This document shows, in pieces, positions 45,161 to 57,165 of a stretch of DNA of 64,000 nucleotides. The translations under genes were made by a program, and so were the position numbers. Source of the DNA: Anastatus disparis (taxonomy: Eukaryota; Arthropoda; Insecta; Hymenoptera; Eupelmidae); contig JAFFSR010000086.1 in the NCBI GenBank assembly GCA_017163975.1, positions 124,001 through 188,000 of the forward strand, given 5' to 3'. Positions within the stretch are counted from its first letter, which is position 1. Every line of letters starts with the position of its first letter. Under the pieces are notes generated by a model that made no database searches, was not told the DNA's origin, and worked only from the letters and a program-made list of their open reading frames with translations.

Positions 45161-46560
45161 AACGTCTTTCCTTTTCGGGAGGGGGAAATACGTGTGTCTC
45201 CTGTTGCCGGACGCTTCAGTTAGTTATCAGAGTAAGATCGGCAGGAGTGGGAAGGATCGGTCAATGGAAAATGAAGGAAAGTAACCGCGTTTAACACGTT
45301 TGGTTATGCTAGGGAGTACCTTGCCTTTGTTGTACTCATTAAACTCATGTACAACGACGATTACAATAATGAAATAATAATAATGTATTAATCAAAACTA
45401 AATCTATTATTTTATATAATACAAACAACTAACCTAACTTTAAATGAAAATATAATTTACAAAGTAATTAGATTTTTATTTATCTCGGCTACTTGACGGC
45501 TATTTGATAAATGAATCGAATCAATTAATAATCTTTAAATGAATCTAATTAACTAAAAGATTCTTTGGCCCTGGCGGTCTAATTTGTACCGGCGGCTCTT
45601 ACCTGCAACAACGTGCAAACAAAAAGAGACAAATGATTAATAATTAAATAATTATGATATTAATAGGCCAACGGCACCTAATATCACAATACTTAATACT
45701 GCAGCAATAATGGGTAGCCGGCTCCCTTGATTATCTAAATTACTAATCTCTATGGGCATGCAGAGCCCTTAAGTGATGTAAAGATAAAGAGTGGCTGACA
45801 CCCTTAACTTATTCTACGATCTTAATAACTACGCGGCAGTCGGACGGAGTCCTTTAATTAACGTAATAGGTAATGGGTGGACGACACCCTTAAGTTATTC
45901 CAAAGTCTACTATTTACACGCGGTCGGACGGAGTCCTTTAAACTAATATGAAACAAGTAATGGGTAGACGACACCCTTAATATATTCTATAAGTCACGTA
46001 GTGGCGGACGCGACAGCTGTGGGTAGACGAGACTTTTAATTAAGCCAGTTGCGATATGTGAGATAGAATATAATATTTTGGGTGGACGTCACCCTTAAAT
46101 TCAGCAGCGCAAGTTCGGCATTGCGGCGACGGCAAAAGATTGCGAGTGTGCTCTAGGCAGCATAGATTTACGCCAGCGTGCTCACTCGACGTATCTCTAA
46201 TACTGCCAGCCTATGCACCAAAGTGTAGACCAGCGTGCTCACTCGGCTTACTCTCGTGTGCAAGAGAGAGAAGCTCCGTCTAAGCTGTGGATAGTCCCCA
46301 AGCCAAGGCAGCCATCCACTATCTGTCTCACTCTCTCTTAGCCTAGCGTGCTCACTCAGGTAAAGAGAGAGGGGAGACCGTAATCTACACTGCTCTGCTC
46401 TGGTTATCTTCTCGGCCTCTTATATACTCTGGCCTCATTTTTCTCGTTTCGTGCAACGACGTTCGAGGTTGCCGCCTGGCGGCTGAGCTCAGAACTACTG
46501 TTCTATAGAAGCTTGGCTGTTATGCGGGAGATTTGAAATGCGCGGGTATGTATACTCGTC
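45158..46560. other. GC-richer, LTR-like block with repeated hairpin motifs
   Basis: Starts TGTAACGTC right after a TA tract and ends before another one near 46560. About 45770-46100 alternates GGGTGGACGACACCC-like and GGACGGAGTCC-like hairpin motifs (three to four of each), and AGCGTGCTCACTC occurs three times at about 46170-46350. No ORF is seen. It could be a solo or truncated LTR. No matching CA end was found. Confidence 0.4.
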
Positions 46561-46564
46561 AGAA

Positions 46565-46630
<66 letters not shown>

Positions 46631-47822
46631 GTATATATTCATTTATTTAAAAAAAGTTTGTTGTAAAAAGAACTAAAATGAAAATTATTTTGAGTTGTTT
46701 CTAATAATTGTATTCTTCAATTTATTTACAGTTATTTACGGATATTTGCAGTATCTACATTCAAAAAATGTGTAAATGATAATAAACAATCATTATTTAT
46801 CTCCAGCCTAACGCTTTTCATTGTTATTTACAGTTTTCAATATTTTCTTATAATCATTTGTTTATTCACAGTATTATTCCACTTTGAAAAAATAATTTTC
46901 ATACTAGGTGATGAAATATTTAATCATAAGATAATATATATATATATATATATATATGTTGCGTATCACAAGAAAATTTACACATCAAAACTAATTCTCT
47001 AATGTATGATAAAAAATTAAATTAATAGAATTTTGAAATTTTGATATGGGAATACTTTTTATAAATAACTTTTTAATAACTTTGAAAAATGATAAATTTT
47101 TTAAATAACTTGTATTGAATGCTAATTAAATTTAGTTTTAACATGAAGATAATTATTCAAGTTGGAAATGTATTTAATGAAATAATATAACTATTTATAA
47201 GTTATCACTTAAGGAGGTACCTTGGTCCACCACTCGAGTCAAATTGTCAATATGCTTATTTGATTAAAAGTTACAAGATATCTCCTCTCCCGAAGAATAT
47301 ATGTTTTGTATGGTAATTTTCACATACTCGATAGAATTAGCATCAATATAAAAAAAAAGAAATGATTTTTATTTAAAACTAAAAAATTAAAATTAATTAA
47401 AGAGCTAAGATCATCATCTTTACTGTCCAAATCATTTACATGCTCTTTTTACGAAATTTGAAAATTTGAGGTTACGGTGTGTTTTTGCCACCATCCGCTA
47501 TGTACGATAAAAGTAACTAGATTCGTACATAAGTGAATAATTTATTCATTTATATTTCCGTGTAAAAGTAATGAAAGTTTCTGAAAATTATTTTATACGT
47601 TGCCAGTAATATTATGTTTATCCTCAAAAAATTTCATTTTATTCGGTTTTTTTTATTTTAAGATCAACTACAATATTAACGTTTCCCCATAAGAAGCAAT
47701 GGTATATAATTATTCTAATTTCTCATTAACGAGATAACGAATCTTCATGAAATTTTATATGTGAATTTTAGACATAAAAACAAACAATTTTGTTTTATAA
47801 AATAATATTAAATATATGATTA

Positions 47823-48322
47823 CCCTAACAGCACAAAATGTTTCAAAAATGTTTTAAAACGTTTTCGAAACTTATATACGTTTGTGAATTTCGACAAAAA
47901 TACGTATTTAAAACGTTTTTAAAACGTAAAATATGTCCCTTTTAGATTCCAGATAACTAACGTTTTGGAGCGTTTGAAACGTTTAGAAAACGTTCCTCGG
48001 TGAAACTTACGTTGGCTTATATGTCCAACGTTCCTAAAACGTTTTTTAAACGTTTTATTTTATCATTCTAAAAATTATTATATGAGAAAAAATTATACCA
48101 ATAAAATGTCTTTTAAACGTGAATGAAACGTTTGATATTTGAGCGTAAATTTCATCGGAAAACGTTTTCAAACGTTTTTAAACGTTCCATAAACGTTATA
48201 TTACTCTTGAGTATCTAAATAGCGGACTATTTTACGTTTTAAAACGTTCTAAATACTATTTTTCGAATTTACACTATAGTTTCAGAAACGTTTCAAAACG
48301 TTTTGAAACGTTTTTGTTGTTA
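47823..48322. mobile_element. 500-bp insertion packed with AAACGTTT motifs
   Basis: Absent from the left arm. ATTA lies on both sides (47819-47822 and 48323-48326) and is single in the empty site. The ends are weakly complementary (TAACAGCACAAAATGTTTC and TAACAACAAAAACGTTTC). Inside, AAAACGTTTT-like palindromes recur more than a dozen times. No ORF is seen. Confidence 0.75.
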
Positions 48323-49596
48323 ATTATCATTTTAATAGTTCTTATAAAATATTATGTAAATTTTATAAGTTTATATTATTTAAGGAGATGTAAAATGGAC
48401 AGTACACTTGCGCCGATCAATATTGACTATATTTCCATTGTATTTAAAAATTTTGAATAAAGAGATGCATTAACATATAATATGTATCACGAAGATTATT
48501 CAGTTAAATTTGTAAATGAATCTATTTATTAGTTATTGAGGAGTTTAGGTTCCAATATTATTCACTAATATTTTCTATTTGGAATCAGAAATCTAAATAT
48601 CTTGAAAACTAATGATTAGAATAATTTGAAAATTTAAATAAATAATCATCATTGTATATACTACACTTTGAAAAATTTTCTGGTAACTATACCAGTTTCC
48701 TGTAAATAATCACATGTTTTAGCGAATTAAAGTTACATTTTTATGTAACTCTACATCGCTGAGCGTAGGTCCTACTATGATCACGGTATTTTCCCCGTAC
48801 TTAGCAGTGTAATGTTACAGTCAATATCAACATGGCTGTCCGGTTAAAATACATGACATACGTGAACTTTCGCGACAGTATGGAAAGACATCAGTTAAAT
48901 ATGACAGTTTATTTTTATATCTTCTCATATAGTGAAATATAATCAAACTTTGACAACAAATTCAACATAATAAAATAATTGTACTTTTAATGATCATATT
49001 TAATACAAATTTCAGAGTGATATTACAGAATATTATTTTTTTCCGCATTTATAATAAGTGTTTCGCAAATAATAAGTAAATTTTGTTTTAAAATGTTTAC
49101 TTTTTTAGGGGGAATTTCACTTCTATCTAGACAGTTCATAAATATAAATCCATAATTATAGACATAATAAGAAAAAATTATTCATATTTCATATATTTTC
49201 CTATCTTTATAATTGACTATTAAAAAAAATTAATATCAAATAAATAATTTTTTTAAAGTGTATTTCATAAAAATTATGTTCAAACGATATTAAAAAAAAT
49301 ATTTTTATATCATGTAATGATAATTTTTCAAATGAGGTAATTTGATGTATTTTAAAAGTTAATATGTTTCTCTTATTAAAAATATTATTGCTTTAATGAA
49401 ATAAATTTTAATATATTTAATTGTTAACAATTTTTATATAAATGACAATTCATTCAAATACAAACACGTGTACAAATGAAAATGTAATTAAGGTAAATAT
49501 AATTTTAATATATTTAATTGTTAACAATTTTTATATAATTGACAAATTATTTAAATACTAACACGTGTACAAATGAAAGTGTAATTAAGGTTAAAT

Positions 49597-50666
49597 CCCT
49601 ATTGAAAAAAAACACGTGTTTTTACTCGTGTTATTTACACGTGCAAAATACACGTGTTTTTTACACGTGTTTTTTACATGTAAAATTTGCGTGTTTTTTC
49701 AAGCATTTTTTTCACGTGCTTTTTTCACGTGTTTTTGTTGACGTGAAATATTGTGAAAATTGAAAAAAAACACGTGTTTTTTGTATATTTTTTCATATTA
49801 AATACTACGCATTTTTCATTAACGAACAATGAGAATGTTTTGTAAAGAGTATTTATAATACTTTATTTTGACCCTTTTGAAAAAAATACGTTCTATCTAC
49901 ACGTATTTTTTATAACTCTTCGAAGATCGAAGAGCTTCTAAGACCCAGAGTGTCTGGCTTCATATACAGGGTTGGTTCCAGAAAAACTCTACGCTCATAG
50001 TTTATGACTGTAAACGTATAGATTTTGCGACGCCAACGCTGTTTCGCTATTATAGCAATTACACAATAAGTCGTCGCAGCGCTGTAAGCGCGAAATCTCT
50101 ACACTTACAATCATGAACTGTGAGCGTAGAGTTTTTCTGAAACCAACCCTGTTCATATATCTTGTGTCTTCGAAATTTGTATAGGGGATGACAAAACTGA
50201 GAAAAACGCCACCTAGTGACTTAGAGTCAGACCGACATAATCGATCATCAATAGTGATTTTAAATCACTAGGTGGCGTTTTTCTCAGTTTTGTCATCCCC
50301 TATACAAATTTTGAAGACACAAGATATATGAAGCCAGACACTCTGGGTCTTATAAGCTCTTCGATCTTCGAAGAGTTATAAAAAAATACGTGTAGATAGA
50401 ACATATTTTTTCAAAAGGGTCAAAATAAAGTATTATAAATACTCTTTACAAAACATTCTCATTGTTCGTTAATGAAAAATGCGTAGTTTTTAATATGAAA
50501 AAATATACAAAAAACACGTGTTTTTTTCAATTTTCACAATATTTCACGTCAACAAAAACACGTGAAAAAACACGTGAAAAAAATGCTTGAAAAAACACGC
50601 AAATTTTACATGTAAAAAACACGTGTAAAAAACACGTGTATTTTGCACGTGTTTTTTTTCAATAGG
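49597..50666. mobile_element. Foldback element rich in CACGTG motifs
   Basis: Ends CCCTATTGAAAAAAAACACG and, complemented, CCTATTGAAAAAAAACACG. It is fully palindromic over about 0.5-kb arms and is absent from the left arm. The empty-site comparison gives a 3-bp AAT duplication (49594-49596, 50667-50669). Each arm carries about seven CACGTG or ACACGTGT motifs near its outer end. Apart from its own palindrome it holds a nested 185-bp hAT-like MITE. The open frame 49539-49763 is a translation of this repeat. Confidence 0.85.
49967..50151. mobile_element. hAT-like MITE, 185 bp, 8-bp target duplication
   Basis: Ends CAGGGTTGGTTCCAG and, complemented, CAGGGTTGGTTTCAG. TTCATATA lies at 49959-49966 and 50152-50159. 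The opposite arm of the host palindrome (near 50320) reads the same flank with a single TTCATATA. An 8-bp duplication with CAGGG ends is typical of hAT elements. Confidence 0.92.
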
Positions 50667-52087
50667 AATGTATGTCATTTATAAAAAATTGTTAACAAGT
50701 AACTTTTTGAATAATATATTTTCATGAAAACTAATTAAATACTTTATTCTCTGAATGATAATTGAATAAAATTTTAATTTATTAAATTTAATCATACAAT
50801 TATAAATATATAATATTTATATAAGTGTTCATCAAATAAAATTATTATTTTTTTAATATATATATTAAAAAAATAATTATTACAATAGATTGTAGTTAAA
50901 TAAAAATGTTTATTTTAATGATTATAGCGTTGAAATTCACTTTAATGAAAATGTTATTTGATTGACATTTACAGTATTATTTTAACTATATTTGAAAGGT
51001 TACTTGTCATCAATGAAAAAATATATAATTATTTAAATTGATAATTTATTAATATCAAGAATTTTCTGAAAATTATAATATTTATGATATTCAAACCTTA
51101 CTTGTGATACATACACTTTGTAATATTTGTATCTCATTAATATTTTATATTAGATGCAAAAAGGATTGTTAAGTAATTGCAAATAGTTATTTTATTGTTC
51201 TGAAATATTCAAATTTAAAATTAACCAAAAATGTGTATTTTAATCTTATGATTTTTTAATTTAAATTTCGTATTTCATATATATAAAATACATTTGTGAA
51301 TATATTTTATTAGAAATAAACACAGAATTTTTTTTCTGCATGTTTCACGCAAAAATTTATTTCATAATTCAAATTCATGGTCATATATTAAGGTCTGGAA
51401 ATTATAGTTGTTAGTCTTAATTTCCCGAATCAGCAAAAACGATTTTTATTCCGGAGTTCTCAGTTTATTTATATCAAGTATCGTGATAGCTTTGTTTTTC
51501 TTATGAAACTAGATTGAAAACTAGTCACTTGATGAAATAAATTATACGCTTTTTTACTTTAAGCACATGTGTACATATATTTTTATATTATGTTTCATCA
51601 AATTATTTTTAAATTTATTTAATACTCAAAATTAACTTTAATTAATTCTTATTTACTTTAAATTAGTCATTTATTCATAATAATGTAATAAAAGAAAATT
51701 CAACCGAGCGACGTTAGGAGCAAAAAACTTCAATATAGTTAATACCTATCAACGTAAAACCCATTAAATTGTGTAACAATTTTCAACAGTTGATAAATAT
51801 AATGTAAATCATATAATATATATATATATCAATTTTAAATTACTAATAATTAATTTAAAACTCAAAAGTAGCTATTTTAAAACGGAATATGGAAGATAAA
51901 AATGTATCGTTTTATTCCTTAAATATCACGAATTAAAATATTAATTATTAGTCATTTTAAAGTGTTATATATTTTGTAAATAATTCTATATTTAATAATT
52001 TTTAATTTTAGTAACAGGAAAAGCCGCCCGAAAAGAGATTAATAATTAATATTGCCCTTGAATCGAGTAGATGAAATATCAGTCTTA

Positions 52088-53175
52088 CCAGGAGAGGCTA
52101 TGAGCTTCGGGACACAGATCTTGATGAAACTTTGGGATATATTTTTAGGTACCAAAATATGAGTAAAGCCAGAGCGGTACGGTCTAACGCTTTGAAAAAC
52201 TGAAATTATAGACGTTTTCAGTCTTATTTGGAAAAAAATGTAAAAAAAAGCTCCTAATTGAAGTGTGAATAATCCAGTCTAGAAATGTCTTTAATAAATC
52301 AACAGGGACTTAAATAAAAGTACAGAAAGCAAGCTTTAATTTGCCGTTTTCAGAATTAAAAAATAATAATTAGAACTAGAGATATGTTCGTTCAAAGTTA
52401 AGAAGCAAGAAAGTACCAAAAATCACCTAAATTCTAAAGGACAGTGATTTTGTGATTTTTGGTACTTTCTTGCTTCTTAAGAGGAGGTCACGTATCTCTG
52501 TCCTTTTCTAATCAAAGAATTTAGTTTTTTACAGAAACTAATAACTTTAGCAAAAAATGAAGAGAAAGCCGCATCTTGTAATAAAAAAAGCAATATTTTC
52601 TCTGATAAGAAAGAATTAATTTTATTGCTTCGTTTTCAAGAAAACCTTGAAAAACTTAAATCATAGAGGTTAGGGTGGACAATTTGGTTTTTCAAGGTTT
52701 TCTTGAGAACGAAGCAATAAAATTAATTTTTTCTTATCAAAGAAAATATTGCTTTTTTTGATACAAAATGCGGCTTTCTCTTCATTTTTTGATAAAGTTA
52801 TTAGTTTTTGTGAAAAAATCATTTCTTTGATTAGAAAAGGACAGAGATACGTGACCTCCTCTTAACTTTGAACGAACATATCTCTAGTTCTAATTATTAT
52901 TTTTCAATTCTGAAAACGGCAAATTAAAGCTTGCTTTCTTTACTTTTATTTTAGTCCCCGTTAATCTATTAAAGACATTTCTAGACTGGATTATTCACAC
53001 TTCAATTAGGAGCTTTTTTTTACATTTTTCTTCAAATAAGACTGGAAACGTCTATAATTTCAGTTTTTCGAAGCGTTAGACCGTACTGCTCTGGCTTTAC
53101 TCATATTTTGGTACCTAAAAATACATCCTAAAGTTTCGTCAAAATCTGTGACCCGAAGCTCATAGCCTCTCCTGG
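52088..53175. mobile_element. Foldback element, CCAGGAGAGGC ends, TTA target
   Basis: Ends CCAGGAGAGGCTATGAGCTT and its exact complement, with arms of about 345 bp. TTA lies at 52085-52087 and 53176-53178. The left arm of the giant repeat and the copy near 56610 lack it. A family A MITE sits in its right half. The 3-bp TTA target suggests PIF/Harbinger-like mobilisation. Confidence 0.9.
52481..52861. mobile_element. TTAA-flanked palindromic MITE, family A, copy 3
   Basis: TTAA at 52477-52480 and 52862-52865. Ends GAGGAGGTCACGTATCTCTG are perfectly complementary. The other arm of the host foldback (near 52397-52400, AAAGTTAAGAAGC) is the empty site with a single TTAA. Confidence 0.95.
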
Positions 53176-53966
53176 TTAGTTAAAAAAAGACACTAAGCAT
53201 CGCAAATTTACGCTCTTACTTCATAATATAATTGTACCAACATTGGTCCCTAAAATTTAAGCTATAGTACTACTTGAAATTATATCGCCACTCTTTTTTT
53301 AAGTACCTTAGTACATAAATTAGATACACTTGATTTAGAACCTATTTTAATAATACTTTACTTTCTCTGTGCAGTTTTTAGATCTAGTAAACGTCAAATA
53401 CCGTTTTCGATTATTTCATGGTTCGCGATTGAAACACGTGATTAAAAAGAATGAATTCCTATTTTATTTTTTCATTGATTCTAATGCAATTTAGTAGAAC
53501 AAATTCTTAATTCATCATGATATAATTTGTATTGAAACAATTTTTATGCACATTGTAACTTTAATTAATCTTTTTTATAAAAATATAAAAATTTGATTTA
53601 GTACAAAACTAGAATATCAAAACTCATAAGTTGCGGCAATTCCATTTTATCTTAAAATTGGCTAATTTATACATAATAATATAATACATGAAAATTCTAC
53701 CGAGCGACGTTAGGAGCGAGGTATTTTTTGCTAGTTTATATTAAATGTTGATAGAACTGTAGCAAAAATTACTACAGTTATACCAAATTAAAAAAATAAA
53801 AGAAAAAAAAAAGTTTCTTATAAATGTCACGAAAAAACCAAGCAACGTTAGGAACGAGATATTTCATGAACATATACAAATATTAAATTGAGTGCAAAAC
53901 TGCAATATAAAAATTATTAAAATAAGGCCATTCTTATTTACTTAAAATTAGTCATTTATACATATC

Positions 53967-55491
53967 CTGCAAAAAAAAACATCAATAATATAGCTAAAAA
54001 TATAGGTAAAAATACAGCTACATTGTGTATTGTAGCTATGTTCACGTGTTTTTTAGCTATATATCCATGAGAAATATAGAGACTTGTGAAGTTAGTGCCT
54101 GTAAAAATAAAATATTAATATTATTTAGCAATGAAAAGCTAAAACGTTTGCTCCTCATTTGCAGAAATAGTCTCCGTGCAAATTTTCATTTGCGGATTTT
54201 TCATTTTCAAGTTATTGGAAAAACAAATTTTCCGACATAAGCACGGCGCTAAAAATGTTTTCCTTATTATTTCATTGAAAACTCCTGTAAAATAATATTC
54301 TTTCTAGACTAATTGATTCCTCCTTTCTTGCGGATTACATAAATATTTTCATTTAATTAATTGTTCAATAAAATAATTAGATAAATTAATTTATAATTAT
54401 TTAGTGAAAAGCAGTTGAAAATCTAGTTATTTTTTCGGGATTCCCGTTCCGCTCGTTCCTATATTCTAATTTTAATATCGCGGGCGCTAAAATTATGAAA
54501 ATAAATTGAATATATTGATTATTATTCAAGGAATTTAGTATATTTAATAGCATAAATTGTTTTCTCCTCGTATGCGGATTTATTTATAAGTAAGATTATT
54601 CCAGATATCGAGATATAAATATGAGAAGCAAAACATTGCAATTTCTAAACTATGTTAAAATCCTTTTATTCTTAATTGTTGCATCGTTTTGATTATTTAA
54701 GAATATAATTTACTTAGGTTACTTTTTTATTATTTATACGCGTCTGCAACAATTAAAATTGTCCCTTTAAATTTTATAACCTTGTAAACTTATAACAGCT
54801 GACTCTACCTTTGTCTAATTTTGATTTTCTTAAAAATTTTAATTATTCGAAGTTATGCAAATTTATTACTTATAAATAAATCCGCATACGAGGAGAAAAC
54901 AATTCATGCTATTAAATATACTAAATTCCTTGAATAATAATCAATATATTCAATTTATTTTCACAATTTTAGCGCCCGCGATATTAAAATTAGAATATAG
55001 GAACGAGCGGAACAGGAATCCCTAAAAAATAACTAGATTTTAAACTGCTTTCCACTAAATAATTATAAATTGATTTATCTAATTATTTTATTGAACAATT
55101 AATTAAATGAAAATATTTATGTAATCCGCAAGAAAGGAGGAATCAATTAGTCTAGAAAGAATATTATTTTACAGGAGTTTTCAATGAAATAATAAGGAAA
55201 ACATTTTTAGCGCCACGCTTATATCGGAAAATTTGTTTTTCCAATAACTTGAATATGAAAAATCCGCAAATAAAAATTTGCACGGAGACTATTTCCGCAA
55301 ATGAGGAGCAAACGTTTTAGCTTTTCATTGCTAAAAAATATTAATATTTTATTTTTACAGGCGCTAACTTCACAAGTCTGAAATATAGCTAGGTTTTTAG
55401 TATCTACACATAAAGATAGCTATAATACACATCAATATAGCTGTATTTTCTTTACCTATATTTTTAACTATATTTATAGATTTTTTTTTGA
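53967..55491. mobile_element. Foldback element, about 1.5 kb, CCTG ends
   Basis: The arms of about 640 bp are complementary from the A-rich ends (CCTGCAAAAAAAAA and, complemented, CCTGGTCAAAAAAAAA) inward to CTTATAAATAAATCCGCATA. About 250 bp of unique spacer lies between them. It interrupts a sequence that is continuous near 51678. The short frame 54025-54240 lies in an arm and is not conserved in the other. Confidence 0.8.
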
Positions 55492-55753
55492 CCAGGTAAT
55501 AATATAATAAAAGAAAATTCAACCAAGCGATGTTAGGAGCGAGAAACTTCAATATAATTAATACCTATTAACGTAAAACCCATTGAATAGTATAACAATT
55601 TTTAACAGTTGATAAATATAATGTAAATCATATAATATATATATATCAATTTTAAATTACTAATAATTAATTTAAAACTCAAAAGTAGCTATTTTAAAAC
55701 GGAATATGGAAGATAAAAATGTATCGTTTTATTCCTTAAATATCACGAATTGA

Positions 55754-56445
55754 CCCTGGTAGAAATTTCACCAACAAAAATGCCCAATTTTTCAATTATT
55801 GCCCAATTTTATTTGTGAACGGTTGGCGAAATATTTTACTAATGAATGGCGGACTGTTTAACAGCTGGCGTCTGTGACAAGTGCGAACACGAAAGCGACA
55901 ACTAACTAACGTTCGGTAGACTCTGAAATCAAACGTGTGCTACATAATATAACTACTGTATTTACTGTTTAAAAAATACAGAGCAAAAAGAATTTTAGAT
56001 AATTATAAAAACAAAGTAGTTTGTAAAGTGATTATGTGTTTGAAGAAAGTGATGAAAATAATACGTGTGAAAGATTGAAAATTTTGACTGTATACTTAAC
56101 CTCAATTGTGAACATAGTGAAAAAAGCTATAAAAAATTTAACGTAGTTAATAAAAATAAAATATGTTGCTTTTAATCAAAGACAATTCTAAAACGATAAT
56201 CAATTAATTATTTTATATGTACGTGCGCGTGTGATATGTTTATTCATGTGTTATAATTGTAATAATGATTGTGATAATTAATATATAAAGCATAACTTTA
56301 AATTTCCCATATCGGTTGGGCAATGAATGGCGTAAAACGTGACGCCATTAGCGGTGATATTGGCGAAATAATAGTACAACGAATGGGAATATATAAAAAA
56401 ATTGACCAACCCATGGAGAAAAAATCGGGAAAATTTCTACCAGGG
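55754..56445. mobile_element. Insertion with CCCTGGTAGAAATTT ends, 692 bp, TGA target
   Basis: Ends CCCTGGTAGAAATTT and, complemented, CCCTGGTAGAAATTT. TGA lies at 55751-55753 and 56446-56448. The tandem copy near 51935 is uninterrupted. The interior is GC-richer with GAATGGCG repeats and no clear ORF. Confidence 0.85.
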
Positions 56446-57165
56446 TGAAATATTAATTATTAGTCATTTTAAAGTGTTATATATTTTGTAAATAATTCTA
56501 TATTTAATAATTTTCAATTTTAGTAACAGGAAAAGCCGCCCGAAAAGAGATTAATAATCACATTTTCTGCGAAATATTGCCCTTGAATCAAGTGGGTGAA
56601 ATATCAGTTTTAGTATAAAAAAAGACACTAAGCATCGCCAATTTGTGCGCTCACTCCATAATATAATAGTACCAACATTAGTCCCTAAAAGCTATAGTAC
56701 TGATTGAAATTATATCGTCACTTTTTTTTCAAATACCTAAGTACATAAATTAGATATGCTAGATTTAGAACCTATTTTAACAAAACTTTCCTTTCTCCGA
56801 GCAGTTGTTAGTTCTCGTAAACGTCAAATACTGTTTTCGATTATTTCATGGTCCGTGATTGGAACACGTGATTAAAAAGAATGAATTCCTATCATATTTT
56901 TTCATTGATTCAAATACAATTTAGTAAAACAAATTCTTAATTCATCATGACTTAATTTGTATTCAAACAATTGCTATGCATATTGTAACTTTAATTATTC
57001 TTTTTTATAAAAATATAAAAATTCAATTTAGTACAAAACTAAAATATCAAAATTCATAAACTGCAATTCTTTTTCATTTTAATATTGGCTAATTTATACA
57101 TAATAATATAATATATGAAAATTCAACTGAACGATGTTAAAAGCGAGGTATTTTTTGCTAGCTCT

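Larger units (their letters stand above)
30487..53734. mobile_element. Giant inverted-repeat element, 23.2 kb, with C48 protease in its core
   Basis: Left end CTAGCAAAAAATACC (30487) and right end GGTATTTTTTGCTAG (to 53734) are reverse complements, and similarity continues inward for kilobases on both sides. TTTA is found directly outside both ends (30483-30486 and 53735-53738), a possible target duplication. The core of about 10.5 kb holds a Ulp1-like protease ORF, MITEs and a later 5.6-kb palindromic transposon. No transposase or polymerase that could be its own was found. It could be a non-autonomous giant DNA transposon or an old inverted duplication. The short conserved ends and the flanking TTTA favour the first. 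Confidence 0.6.
46625..53734 (-). repeat. Right arm of the giant inverted repeat
   Basis: Complementary to 30487-36125. Extra insertions in this arm are 47823-48322, 49597-50666 (with the nested 49967-50151) and 52088-53175 (with the nested 52481-52861). Each is absent from the left arm at the matching place. Confidence 0.88.
53735..57165 (-). repeat. Extra tandem copy of the right end of the giant element
   Basis: 55492-57165, without its insertion, repeats 51665-53734 in the same direction, including the ending TTTTTTGCTAG (to 57160). The part at 53870-53966 corresponds to about 51560-51678. This gives two tandem right ends. Two further elements (53967-55491 and 55754-56445) are inserted only here. 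Confidence 0.82.

Noticed and set aside
30487..53734. A Maverick/Polinton element
   Set aside because: Long inverted ends fit loosely, but no protein-primed polymerase, integrase, packaging ATPase or capsid genes are present. The protease is C48-like, and the possible duplication is 4 bp rather than 6.
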